A DNA stretch of 33,641 bases, taken from positions 1 to 33,641 of the forward strand of contig JAILMW010000035.1 in the NCBI GenBank assembly GCA_024692235.1, read 5' to 3'. Source of the DNA: Saccharofermentans sp. (lineage in GTDB: Bacteria; Bacillota; Clostridia; Saccharofermentanales; Saccharofermentanaceae). Below the pieces are notes generated by a model. That model searched no databases, had not been told where the DNA came from, and saw only the letters and a list, made by a program, of their open reading frames with translations. Numbering within the stretch: position 1 is the stretch's first letter; each line of letters starts with the position of its first letter. Position numbers and translations under genes: made by a program. This document shows positions 6,732-14,513 of this stretch, one piece after another.

Positions 6732-8081
6732 TTATATCATCGTATCGTCAGATCCGCTTCCGTTAGCGTCCGTCAAATCGACGGTTTTATCTTCTGACAC
6801 CGAAGTTCCTGCAGATGCATGATCCACAGAAGCGCTCATAGGTCTCTTGACCGGAGGCTTGATTCCGGGAAGTTCTCCCGAAGCTTTCTTCTTTGCTTCT
6901 TCTGCTGCTTTAAGAGCTGCTGCATTAGAGAATTCGGGTCTTATGACTCTCGTATTAGAAGTCTGCAGATAGCCGTTGATTACCTTAGGCTTCTCTTCCT
7001 CTTCAACCGGTGCAGCGGGTGCAGTCTCCTTGGGAGGACGTATCTTATCTGCTATCTTTCCTATCACTCTGCCGGGAATGAATTCATATAAGATCTCATC
7101 CATATAAAGATCCTGAGCTGCCAGTTTACGGTACCTTAATGCGATCACGAAGATAACGATACCGAGGATCACTATCCACCACGGGAAAGCAGTCTTCTTT
7201 ACGGAAGCATCGTACAGACGAGGTATGGTAGTAGGCGTGGGAGGTGCTGTCTCTTCCGTAGTCTCCGCTGCACCGGCCATTTCCGATGCGGGTGTAGTGG
7301 GAACATCCCTCTCGATCGATGTCTCCTCGGATGTCTCTTCGCTTATCTCTTCTGAAGTTTCTTCACTCGTATCCGAAGCATCGGAAGACTCAGAGACGAT
7401 CGTCTCAGTTACGACAGCCGTCGTTGTATCAGGCTGCGCAGGTGAAGTAGCTTCTCCGCCGGCAACAGCAGGAGCTGTCGTTGTCGTAGCGGGAGTACCA
7501 CCGGCTTCGCTTGCAGGCTTTGTTGTAGTCGTAGTCGTAGCCGAAGCAGTAGCTGCTGCAGTTGTAGCGGATGTAGGTCTCGCAGTTGTTGTAGCTGCGG
7601 TAGGTGTAGTCGGAGCTGTCGGCGCGGGACCGGGACCGTTTCCGGGAGCCGGAGGCGGATTAGTCGGAGGCAGAGGCGTCGGTGCTTCAGTAACTACTGA
7701 AGTTACGGAATAAGAGTCGATGCTCAAAGATGTCGTCATTACTCTTACATGCATCACATACTGCGATACAGATGAGTCGTAAGTGACGGAGCCGCTTATC
7801 GAATTGCCGTTCTCGGTTACATTGAATACACTTCCGCGTTCGGTAACAAATACTTCGCTGGCATCAAATGTAATAGTGAAGTTTACCGTATCGCCATTTT
7901 GTGCTCCCCAGAAGCCGAAGTTGAATTCATATTCATCACTGCCGATATCCCAAGGGTTACTGCTGCACCACATACCGGGATCGGCATTAACTCTACGGTC
8001 GTCGAAGACTGTACACAGGATACAAAAAGTAAAAACCGCGACCAATACCGAGACGAATATCCCGGATACACGCTTTCTCAT
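6732..8081 (-). CDS. Single-pass surface protein with Thr-rich stalk and long cytoplasmic tail
   Basis: From the ATG at 8081 the product has 449 residues. It comprises a signal peptide (KR, hydrophobic 8-25, cleavage probably after VNA at 33), a beta-rich domain (about 34-130) and a long Thr/Ala/Pro then Ser/Glu/Thr stalk (about 131-290). A membrane helix follows (about 299-315, WWIVILGIVIFVIAL), then a charged cytoplasmic tail (316-449). The tail holds RPEFSNAAAL (381-390) and KRPMSASVDHA (412-422), both echoed in the next gene. An ATG 12 bases further upstream (8093) lies only 1 base from the GGAGG, so 8081, with a 13-base spacing, seems better, though neither is ideal. The gene lies about 100 bases after the GH5 gene. 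I do not recognise the N-terminal domain; a carbohydrate-binding role is plausible from context. Confidence 0.75.
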   Translation of the reverse strand: MRKRVSGIFVSVLVAVFTFCILCTVFDDRRVNADPGMWCSSNPWDIGSDEYEFNFGFWGAQNGDTVNFTITFDASEVFVTERGSVFNVTENGNSISGSVTYDSSVSQYVMHVRVMTTSLSIDSYSVTSVVTEAPTPLPPTNPPPAPGNGPGPAPTAPTTPTAATTTARPTSATTAAATASATTTTTTKPASEAGGTPATTTTAPAVAGGEATSPAQPDTTTAVVTETIVSESSDASDTSEETSEEISEETSEETSIERDVPTTPASEMAGAAETTEETAPPTPTTIPRLYDASVKKTAFPWWIVILGIVIFVIALRYRKLAAQDLYMDEILYEFIPGRVIGKIADKIRPPKETAPAAPVEEEEKPKVINGYLQTSNTRVIRPEFSNAAALKAAEEAKKKASGELPGIKPPVKRPMSASVDHASAGTSVSEDKTVDLTDANGSGSDDTMI

Positions 8082-8183
8082 ATTCTTAATCATTCCTCCA
8101 TATAACCCAAAGTCACGACCGGATAGTCGCAACTACTTAGATAGTACACTCTTTGCAGGAGGATTTCTACATATTATCGTAAA

Positions 8184-10139
8184 TTATTGACCATTTCTCC
8201 GATTTTTTATAGCAATAGTCACAAACGAGCCGATCAAACCCAGGATAGCAACACTGGCAACGGCAAAGGCGACCTTACCGCCCTTGGATACTTCGAAGAT
8301 AGATCCGCTGCCCGGATCCGTTACCCCTCCGCAGGTATCTTGTGGCGTATCAGAAGATGTATCCTCCACTATTCCGCCGCAAGTATCTTGAGGCTCGTCA
8401 TCGGAAGCTTCGATCTGCAGGTCGATCATGACGCCGTCATAGTCATTAAGAGCTATTCCGTCAGCTCCCAGAGGAACTTCGTGATCGAGCCCTATGAACT
8501 GTCCGTCCTCGTTCTGCCAGAGGACTTCTCTTACGAATTCATATTTCTCCTCGTCCCATGTCGTAAAGTCATCAAGGACAAGTCCGCCGGTATCTCCCGA
8601 GTTTGCATTGAAGCACCAGAAAGTATGGTTCAGGTGATACTCACCTATAAGCTGTCTCATGTACTCCATCCAGGTGAGGTTATCACCGGTCATGAAGCCT
8701 CCCCATTCACCGATAAGAAGAGGAGCAGTTCCCGTATCGTCTATATAAAGCCAGGAATCGTACCAGTAATCCTCTATGAGGGACTCGTATGTAAATCCTC
8801 CCTCGAACCAGGGCTGCGCATATACGGCAGGGCCGTAGTCATGGGGAGAATAGACTATCTGAGCATTGCGCTCGGGAGACCCGAAATCGATGGGATAGTC
8901 GGCGACCGCACGAAGATTGCCGCCCCACCAGGAGTTATAGTAGTCTTCGTCATTGGTTGAAGTGAAGTCGTTTGCCTGCGGATCTATGGGATAGATCTGG
9001 ATACCTTCTATCACGATAAGCGCATGAGGGTTGTTATCCAGGATTACATTGCCTGCTTCCTCGGCAACTCTCTTCCAGTTGTTATCGGCATCAGAATCAT
9101 TCCATATGGCATGTTCGTCCTCGGATGCTTTACCGTGAGGCTCGTTCTTCAAGTCATAGGCAACGATGGTGTCGTTGTCCGCATACCTTTCCGAGATCCA
9201 GTCCAGAGCCTCCAGATATTCTTCCTCGGTAAAGTCCGATGTGTACCACAGCGGAGCCATATGCCCCATGGCATCCGTGTTGGCGCTATGTATATCCACC
9301 ATGACCTTGAGGCCGTTAGCTTCACATACGGAAAGGACATGGTCCCATATCTCCAGGCTGTTCATGCCGTCAAGATATGAGTTATAAGCATGGTTATAGT
9401 TAGCTTCGGGGTACTCCCCGTTCTTCCACTGTAAAAGGAGCTCGGCAGACATCGGAACTCGAAGAAGATTAAAGCCGTGATCTGCAATAGATACGAGGGC
9501 ATCGTCCAGACTGCATGCCCATACTCCGTCAAAGAGATTGGATCCGGTATTGTATCCGAACCAGTTGCATCCCGTAAGCCACACTTCAGTACCGTTCATA
9601 TCACAGATATGATCTCCGTTTGTAGTAAGCCAGTCATCACCTTGAATGCCCGTCGCCTGTAAAGGTGCAGGAGCGGCTGTTTCTCCTGTCGATGAGGGCG
9701 CTGTCGTCGCGGAAGATGTAGCAGTGGTCGTACCCTGCGTGGTGCCTGATGAGGTGCCGCTTCCGCTTATTGACACGAGCTCCGCACCGTTGATGCCGGA
9801 CCCGTCCACCTGGATACCGACATTACCGTCGAAGCCCCATGAGTTGGGACCGTCTGCGGATACCGTGGCGGTCACCGTACCGCCGTCGATCGTATAGGAA
9901 TCAAATCCCCATCCGCTCGCAGAAGTGACAGTACCGGTAAACTCCACGACAACGGTTATGGTACCGTATCCCGAGCAACCTGACAGATCCAAAGTGATCT
10001 GTCCTCCCGTTTCCCATGTGTTCACGTCGGATACATCTGCCTGCGCTTCTGCTCTTACTGTTCCGGGTAATACTATGGCTGCCGAGGCAGTAGCCATGGC
10101 AGCCATCAGTATAACGGATGCGATCTTTCTAAGGTTCAT
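8184..10139 (-). CDS. Membrane-anchored GH5 family cellulase (endoglucanase)
   Basis: The 651-residue product has a signal peptide (1-30, cleavage after VRA). It also has an unassigned beta-rich N-terminal domain with two WGFD motifs (about 34-127), a Ser/Thr linker (128-162) and a glycoside hydrolase family 5 domain (about 165-555). The GH5 proton donor is E333 in LKNEPHG and the nucleophile E478 in IGEWGG, so endo-beta-1,4-glucanase or mannanase-type activity is expected, acting outside the cell. After GH5 come two copies of PQDTCGG and a C-terminal membrane helix (about 623-644) ending in KNRRNGQ. The enzyme is therefore held on the membrane without LPXTG or dockerin. Start ATG is preceded by GGAGGG and AAGGA. 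The stop of the paaK-like gene is 21 bases upstream, suggesting one transcript. GH5 subfamily and substrate are not resolved. Confidence 0.9.
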   Translation of the reverse strand: MNLRKIASVILMAAMATASAAIVLPGTVRAEAQADVSDVNTWETGGQITLDLSGCSGYGTITVVVEFTGTVTSASGWGFDSYTIDGGTVTATVSADGPNSWGFDGNVGIQVDGSGINGAELVSISGSGTSSGTTQGTTTATSSATTAPSSTGETAAPAPLQATGIQGDDWLTTNGDHICDMNGTEVWLTGCNWFGYNTGSNLFDGVWACSLDDALVSIADHGFNLLRVPMSAELLLQWKNGEYPEANYNHAYNSYLDGMNSLEIWDHVLSVCEANGLKVMVDIHSANTDAMGHMAPLWYTSDFTEEEYLEALDWISERYADNDTIVAYDLKNEPHGKASEDEHAIWNDSDADNNWKRVAEEAGNVILDNNPHALIVIEGIQIYPIDPQANDFTSTNDEDYYNSWWGGNLRAVADYPIDFGSPERNAQIVYSPHDYGPAVYAQPWFEGGFTYESLIEDYWYDSWLYIDDTGTAPLLIGEWGGFMTGDNLTWMEYMRQLIGEYHLNHTFWCFNANSGDTGGLVLDDFTTWDEEKYEFVREVLWQNEDGQFIGLDHEVPLGADGIALNDYDGVMIDLQIEASDDEPQDTCGGIVEDTSSDTPQDTCGGVTDPGSGSIFEVSKGGKVAFAVASVAILGLIGSFVTIAIKNRRNGQ

Positions 10140-10160
10140 GTCCTTAAGACCCTCCGAATA

Positions 10161-11483
10161 TCACTTCTTGAATCTTGAATCTATTACGCGAACCATCTTA
10201 CCTTCGGATCTGGGAAGAGATCTGGGTTCGACCAGCTGTACCTTAGCATGGATACCCGTGATGGATGCGATATCTCCTTCTATGGACTTCGTAAGCTTCT
10301 CAAGGCCCTTCATGGTATCGGGGAAGGAAGCGGGATTAAGCTCGATCTTAACGCTTATAACATCAAGGTTATTGATACGGTCTACATAGATCATGTAGTG
10401 AGGAAGTACTTCCTTGTAGCGCATAACTGCTGTCTCGATCTGTGTAGGGAATACGTTGACGCCTCTTATTATGAGCATGTCGTCTGCTCTACCGGTGATC
10501 TTGTCGATACGAGGTGTTGTTCTTCCGCATGCGCACTTACCGTAATGGATACGTGTAAGATCGTGTGTGTTATATCTGATCATGGGCACGCCTTCCTTGC
10601 AGACAGAGGAGAATACAAGTTCTCCGAGCTCGCCTTCGGGAAGCACCTTACCTGTCTCAGGATCAACGATCTCAGGCCAGAACATATCGGAATTGATATG
10701 GATCTGATCCTCGCAATACTGACAGGAGCATCCTACTCCGGGACCGCAGATCTCCGTAAGGCCGTAGATATCAAATGCCGTAAGACCGATCCTGGACTCT
10801 ATCTGATCCTTCATCTCATGTGTCCATGCCTCAGCACCGAAGATGCCGGAGCGGAGATTGACGAGGGACTTATCCATACCGTTCTTCTCGATCGTATCGA
10901 TGATATGGAGCATATATGTAGGTGTGCAGCAGATGACCTGAGGCTGCCACTCAGTAAGGATCTGGATCTGACGTGCAGTATTACCGCCTGATACGGGGAT
11001 AGCGACAGAGCCGAACTTCTGGCAAGCATAATGGGGGCCAAGGCCTCCTGTGAAAAGTCCGTAGCCGTATGCTATGTGAACGAGATCGCCCTTCTGCATA
11101 CCGGACATGGCAAAACACCTGCAAAGAGCATCTGACCAGAGCTCCACGTCGTTAGCCGTATAACCTACGACCTTCATCTTACCGGTTGTACCGGAAGAAG
11201 CGTGGAACCTTACCAACTGATCCCTGGGTACTGCGAGAGTTCCGAAAGGATAATTATCCCTGAAGTCGAGTTTATCCGTGAAAGGAAGCTTCTCGATATC
11301 GTCCAATGACTTGATATCATCGGGAGATACACCCGCCTTATCGAGCTTCTTCTTATAGTAAGGCGCATTGGCATAAGTCCTCTTGACGCAGTCAATAAGT
11401 CTCTTGCCGACGAGCTCTCTTCTCTCGTCCTCGCCCATACATTCATACTTCTCATCCCAGATAAATGTCTTAATATCGGCCAT
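10161..11483 (-). CDS. paaK: Phenylacetate-CoA ligase family protein
   Basis: The 440-residue adenylate-forming enzyme has the AMP-binding P-loop SSGTTGK (96-102), the LTEICGPGVG segment, and a C-terminal GRADDMLIIRGVNVFPTQIE hinge typical of PaaK. The family makes aryl-acetyl-CoA from an aryl acetate, ATP and CoA in the cytoplasm. In gut Clostridia these proteins are common without a full phenylacetate degradation pathway, and their true acid substrate is often unknown; none of the other paa genes is seen here. Cysteines in GCSCQYC and KCACGR could form a structural metal site. GGGAGGAG stands 7 bases before ATG. The dCMP deaminase gene ends 21 bases upstream and the GH5 gene starts 21 bases downstream. 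Confidence 0.9.
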   Translation of the reverse strand: MADIKTFIWDEKYECMGEDERRELVGKRLIDCVKRTYANAPYYKKKLDKAGVSPDDIKSLDDIEKLPFTDKLDFRDNYPFGTLAVPRDQLVRFHASSGTTGKMKVVGYTANDVELWSDALCRCFAMSGMQKGDLVHIAYGYGLFTGGLGPHYACQKFGSVAIPVSGGNTARQIQILTEWQPQVICCTPTYMLHIIDTIEKNGMDKSLVNLRSGIFGAEAWTHEMKDQIESRIGLTAFDIYGLTEICGPGVGCSCQYCEDQIHINSDMFWPEIVDPETGKVLPEGELGELVFSSVCKEGVPMIRYNTHDLTRIHYGKCACGRTTPRIDKITGRADDMLIIRGVNVFPTQIETAVMRYKEVLPHYMIYVDRINNLDVISVKIELNPASFPDTMKGLEKLTKSIEGDIASITGIHAKVQLVEPRSLPRSEGKMVRVIDSRFKK

Positions 11484-11504
11484 CTTTATATCTCCTCCCG
11501 ACGT

Positions 11505-11990
11505 TTATACGTCGATATCTATAGTCCTGTCAGACTTTTTATACTGTGTATACTTAACGCCTGCCGCATCCATCATGCGTCTTGCGGCAGCCGCTTCTTC
11601 CGTGTCGTGGTATTTGTCGCTGTCGTATATGACTTCCTTTATGCCCTTCTGGATAAGCGCCTTGGTGCATCCTTCGCAGGGGAATAAAGTAACATAAAGC
11701 CTGTTGTTTCTAAGATCAGCTGTACCGCAGCTCAATATGGCATTAAGCTCGGCGTGACATACATATGCATACTTTGTATCGTAGGGATTACCTTCTCTGT
11801 CCCAGGGAAAATCGTCATCCGAACATCCTCTGGGGAAGCCGTTATATCCGACTGTCATTATGCGGTTCTCATCGTTGACGATGCAGGCGCCTACCTGTGT
11901 ATTGGGGTCCTTGCTCCTTAATGCGGACAGCTTGGCAACGCCCATGAAATACTCATCCCAGGAAATATAATCTTCTCTTTTGCCTGCCAT
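11505..11990 (-). CDS. dCMP deaminase (ComEB-like cytidine/deoxycytidylate deaminase)
   Basis: The product has 161 residues from the ATG at 11990. The zinc/catalytic motif CHAELNAI (His ligand, Glu proton shuttle) and PCEGC (two Cys ligands) identify the deoxycytidylate deaminase fold. NTQVGACIV and [12 protein letters not shown] are typical of dCMP deaminases, which feed dUMP to thymidylate synthesis. A TTG at 12014 would add eight residues, but GGGGGA sits 7 bases before the ATG and decides the start. The gene follows the flavoprotein gene by 40 bases. ComEB of B. subtilis is the nearest well-known relative. Confidence 0.92.
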   Translation of the reverse strand: MAGKREDYISWDEYFMGVAKLSALRSKDPNTQVGACIVNDENRIMTVGYNGFPRGCSDDDFPWDREGNPYDTKYAYVCHAELNAILSCGTADLRNNRLYVTLFPCEGCTKALIQKGIKEVIYDSDKYHDTEEAAAARRMMDAAGVKYTQYKKSDRTIDIDV

Positions 11991-12030
11991 AGGACATCCC
12001 CCGCATAAAATCAAGATATGCGGAGTTATT

Positions 12031-13275
12031 TTAACCTATAATATCACTTACTGCAATAAAAGCTTCGCTTATGGCCGCCTGCAGATTGTAGCCTCCGGAT
12101 ATGCCGTCGATATCCAGCATCTCCCCTATAACATAAAGTCCGGGAACCAGCTTCGAGCCCATGCTCTTCCTCTCGATCTCCTTAAGAGCTACGCCGCCTC
12201 GGGTAACATATGCGGTCTCATAGGCGGGCGGTGTATCTATATGAAGCGACAGATGCTTTAATACCTTGAGAAGCTCCTTTCTGGCATTTCGAGTCGCCAT
12301 CTTAGCGCGAAGGTCCGTAACGCCTGCCCTCTCTCCCAGCTTATCCGCTACAGAGGAAGGGACATACCTTGAAGCGAGCGTCGTTATCTTGGAGTCGGGG
12401 TGTCCTTCTATCTCCTGAAGAAGCTCTCTGTCCAGCTCCTCGTCACTTCTGTGAGAGGTAAAGTCCAGTTCGATCCAGCCTTCCGAAGAAGCGATGTTCC
12501 TGGGGATCTCTCGCGACAGCTCCAGTATCGCCGGGCCCGAAAGGCCCTTGTGGGTAAAAAGCACGCTGCCGGTACCCGTCGCAGTCTTTTTTCTGTTGCA
12601 GTAAAGATTAGCATCCGCATTGACGCTGACGCCGCTTACCGCTGAAGTGAACTCCCTGTCTTTTGCACATACTTCTACCGAAGAGAGCGCCGGCGTAAGA
12701 GGCGTTATGGTATGGCCCATATTGCCCGCAACTTTATATCCTGTGCCGTCGGAACCGGTCTCGGGGAAAGACCTTCCGCCGCACGCCAAAATGACTTCGG
12801 AACAATCTACCTTCTCTCCCTTATCGGAGATAACGACAAAACCTTCCTCTGTCTTATCCATATCGATACAGCAAAAACCCGTTACGATATTCTCTTCACC
12901 TACATAGGATACGAGGGCGGACCTTACGGACTCCGCCTTGTCGCTTACGGGAAATACCCTGTTGTTCTCTTCTTCCTTGAGCTTTACACCAAGTTCTTCC
13001 TCGATAAAGCGCATGGCGTCTTCGGGGGAGAAGGAATTCAATGCGGGATATATGTAGCTTCCCGCTTCGTGGTAGCCTTCCTTCAATTCCCTCGGTGATT
13101 TGTTGTTAGTGATATTACATCTGCCATGACCTGTAAGAAGGAGCTTTCTTCCGGGCTTATCTCCTCTTTCCAGGATAACGAAAGGCACCCCTTCCTTCTT
13201 AAGGAAGCACCCTGCAAAAAGTCCTGCGGCACCTGCACCGACGATAACTACTTTCTTCTTACCGTCAGCCCCCAT
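12031..13275 (-). CDS. NAD(P)/FAD-dependent oxidoreductase, HI0933/BaiN (YhiN) family
   Basis: The 414-residue flavoprotein has the N-terminal dinucleotide-binding motif [11 protein letters not shown], the family signature [16 protein letters not shown], and a C-terminal [13 protein letters not shown]...[19 protein letters not shown] in which the FAD-binding end is conserved. The family is called BaiN in Clostridium for a proposed bile-acid reduction step, but most members have no proven substrate. ATG 13275 overlaps the ddl stop by one base (TGATG), so translation is probably coupled. A GTG three bases earlier is an alternative start, also served by AAGGAG. Confidence 0.9.
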   Translation of the reverse strand: MGADGKKKVVIVGAGAAGLFAGCFLKKEGVPFVILERGDKPGRKLLLTGHGRCNITNNKSPRELKEGYHEAGSYIYPALNSFSPEDAMRFIEEELGVKLKEEENNRVFPVSDKAESVRSALVSYVGEENIVTGFCCIDMDKTEEGFVVISDKGEKVDCSEVILACGGRSFPETGSDGTGYKVAGNMGHTITPLTPALSSVEVCAKDREFTSAVSGVSVNADANLYCNRKKTATGTGSVLFTHKGLSGPAILELSREIPRNIASSEGWIELDFTSHRSDEELDRELLQEIEGHPDSKITTLASRYVPSSVADKLGERAGVTDLRAKMATRNARKELLKVLKHLSLHIDTPPAYETAYVTRGGVALKEIERKSMGSKLVPGLYVIGEMLDIDGISGGYNLQAAISEAFIAVSDIIG

Positions 13276-14321
13276 CACTCTCCGCTCCTTGCGGAAAGTG
13301 CTATTCTCTCGACCAGGTCATCGTACTTGATGCCTGCAGCTCCCGCTGCTTCGGGAACAAGACTGGTATCGGTCATGCCGGGAAGGTTATTTGCCTCGAT
13401 GAACCAGAAGTCATCAAGAGCTTCATCGTAGAACATATCGATCCTTCCGTAGGAATCCATCCTGAGGATCGTAAAGAACTTCTCTGCAAGCTTTTGAGCT
13501 CTCTTTGTATGCTCCTCATCGATGGGAGCGGGGCACAGGTGGTCCGTAAGACCTGCCTGATATTTATTCTTATAGTCGTAGAAACCTTCGTGAGGTCTGA
13601 TCTCGATTATGGGAAGTGCTTCTCCGTCCAATACACCGATGGTGATCTCACGACCTGTGATAAACGCCTCTACGAGGATCAGCTGCTTAAAGGAAGCGGC
13701 ATAGTCCAAAGCTGCCTGAAGTTCTTCTTCCTTCTTGACTACAGATACTCCGCAGGAGCTTCCGCACCCTATGGGCTTAACAACACAGGGTACACCGAGC
13801 TCTTCCATGACCTTTCCGACCGTTATCTTGTCGTAAGGTCTTGTCATCCACTTTGCGGTCCTGTAGCCGGCACCCGCAATAAGAGCCTTGGAAAGATCCT
13901 TATCCATGGCGATGGCACAGCCTAAGTAATTGCAACCTGTATACTTAACGCCTGCGGAATCCAGTACCGCCTGCACCTGTCCGTTCTCACCGTGAGAACC
14001 GTGAAGACCTAAGAAGACAGAGTCTGCCATCTTACAGATCTCCAATACACGGGGACCTACCCATTCACGCCTTCCGCCGTGATCGGCAATGATCTTCTCG
14101 AGATCGGGTTCGTTCTCGGGAACTTTATATGTATACTCATCGGAAGTGCCTTCTCTGAAGAGCGTTTCCAATGAGATCTTATCATCTTCGATACCGTCGT
14201 AAAGATCGACAAGTGCAACCTTATGTCCCTTGCGCAAAAGAGCATTTGCGATAAGGCTCGATGAGCTTAAAGATACATCTCTTTCGGGGCTTAATCCGCC
14301 TCCGAGCACTACTGTTTTCAT
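13275..14321 (-). CDS. ddl: D-alanine--D-alanine ligase
   Basis: The 348-residue ATP-grasp ligase joins two D-alanines for peptidoglycan stem peptides in the cytoplasm. The N-terminal GGGLSPERDVSL matches the Ddl signature GGxSxERxVSL. The ATP-grasp part shows VVKPIGCGSSCGVSVV, the REITIGVLDG strand and the metal-binding end FIEANNLPGMTDTSLVP, where most Ddl enzymes read NTxPGMT. Length is normal. Ribosome binding site AAGGAGG lies 7 bases before ATG. It is the first gene of a seven-gene minus-strand run and has its own promoter candidate. No van genes are seen, so a resistance-type D-Ala-D-Ser or D-Lac ligase is less likely but not excluded. Confidence 0.9.
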   Translation of the reverse strand: MKTVVLGGGLSPERDVSLSSSSLIANALLRKGHKVALVDLYDGIEDDKISLETLFREGTSDEYTYKVPENEPDLEKIIADHGGRREWVGPRVLEICKMADSVFLGLHGSHGENGQVQAVLDSAGVKYTGCNYLGCAIAMDKDLSKALIAGAGYRTAKWMTRPYDKITVGKVMEELGVPCVVKPIGCGSSCGVSVVKKEEELQAALDYAASFKQLILVEAFITGREITIGVLDGEALPIIEIRPHEGFYDYKNKYQAGLTDHLCPAPIDEEHTKRAQKLAEKFFTILRMDSYGRIDMFYDEALDDFWFIEANNLPGMTDTSLVPEAAGAAGIKYDDLVERIALSARSGE

Positions 14322-14349
14322 ATGTCGTCCTCCTTACGTTACAAGGTCG

Positions 14350-14376
14350 ATTATAGCAATCTAATATTACCCTCAA
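14350..14376 (-). promoter_or_regulatory. Candidate promoter of the ddl-led run
   Basis: On the minus strand a perfect TATAAT (14350-14355) is preceded by TTGAGG (14371-14376) at only 15 bp, short of the ideal 17. Expected leader about 20-25 bases. Confidence 0.4.
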
Positions 14377-14513
14377 CCCTTGATAACATTACATTTGTGT
14401 TACCTCTTGTAACAGAAGGCAAATAGTAAGGAAGCTGTAAAAATCTCCAAGTCTTCTTATTGTTATACTTAATAAAATAAGAAGAATCTTACCTTCAATC
14501 GGAGGCGATAAAT

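Noticed and set aside
7225..7713. Open frame on the plus strand rich in Val and Ala, opposite the surface protein gene
   Set aside because: It is the complement of the Thr/Ala/Pro/Ser stalk codons. It has no ribosome binding site and the composition is a mirror of the real gene.
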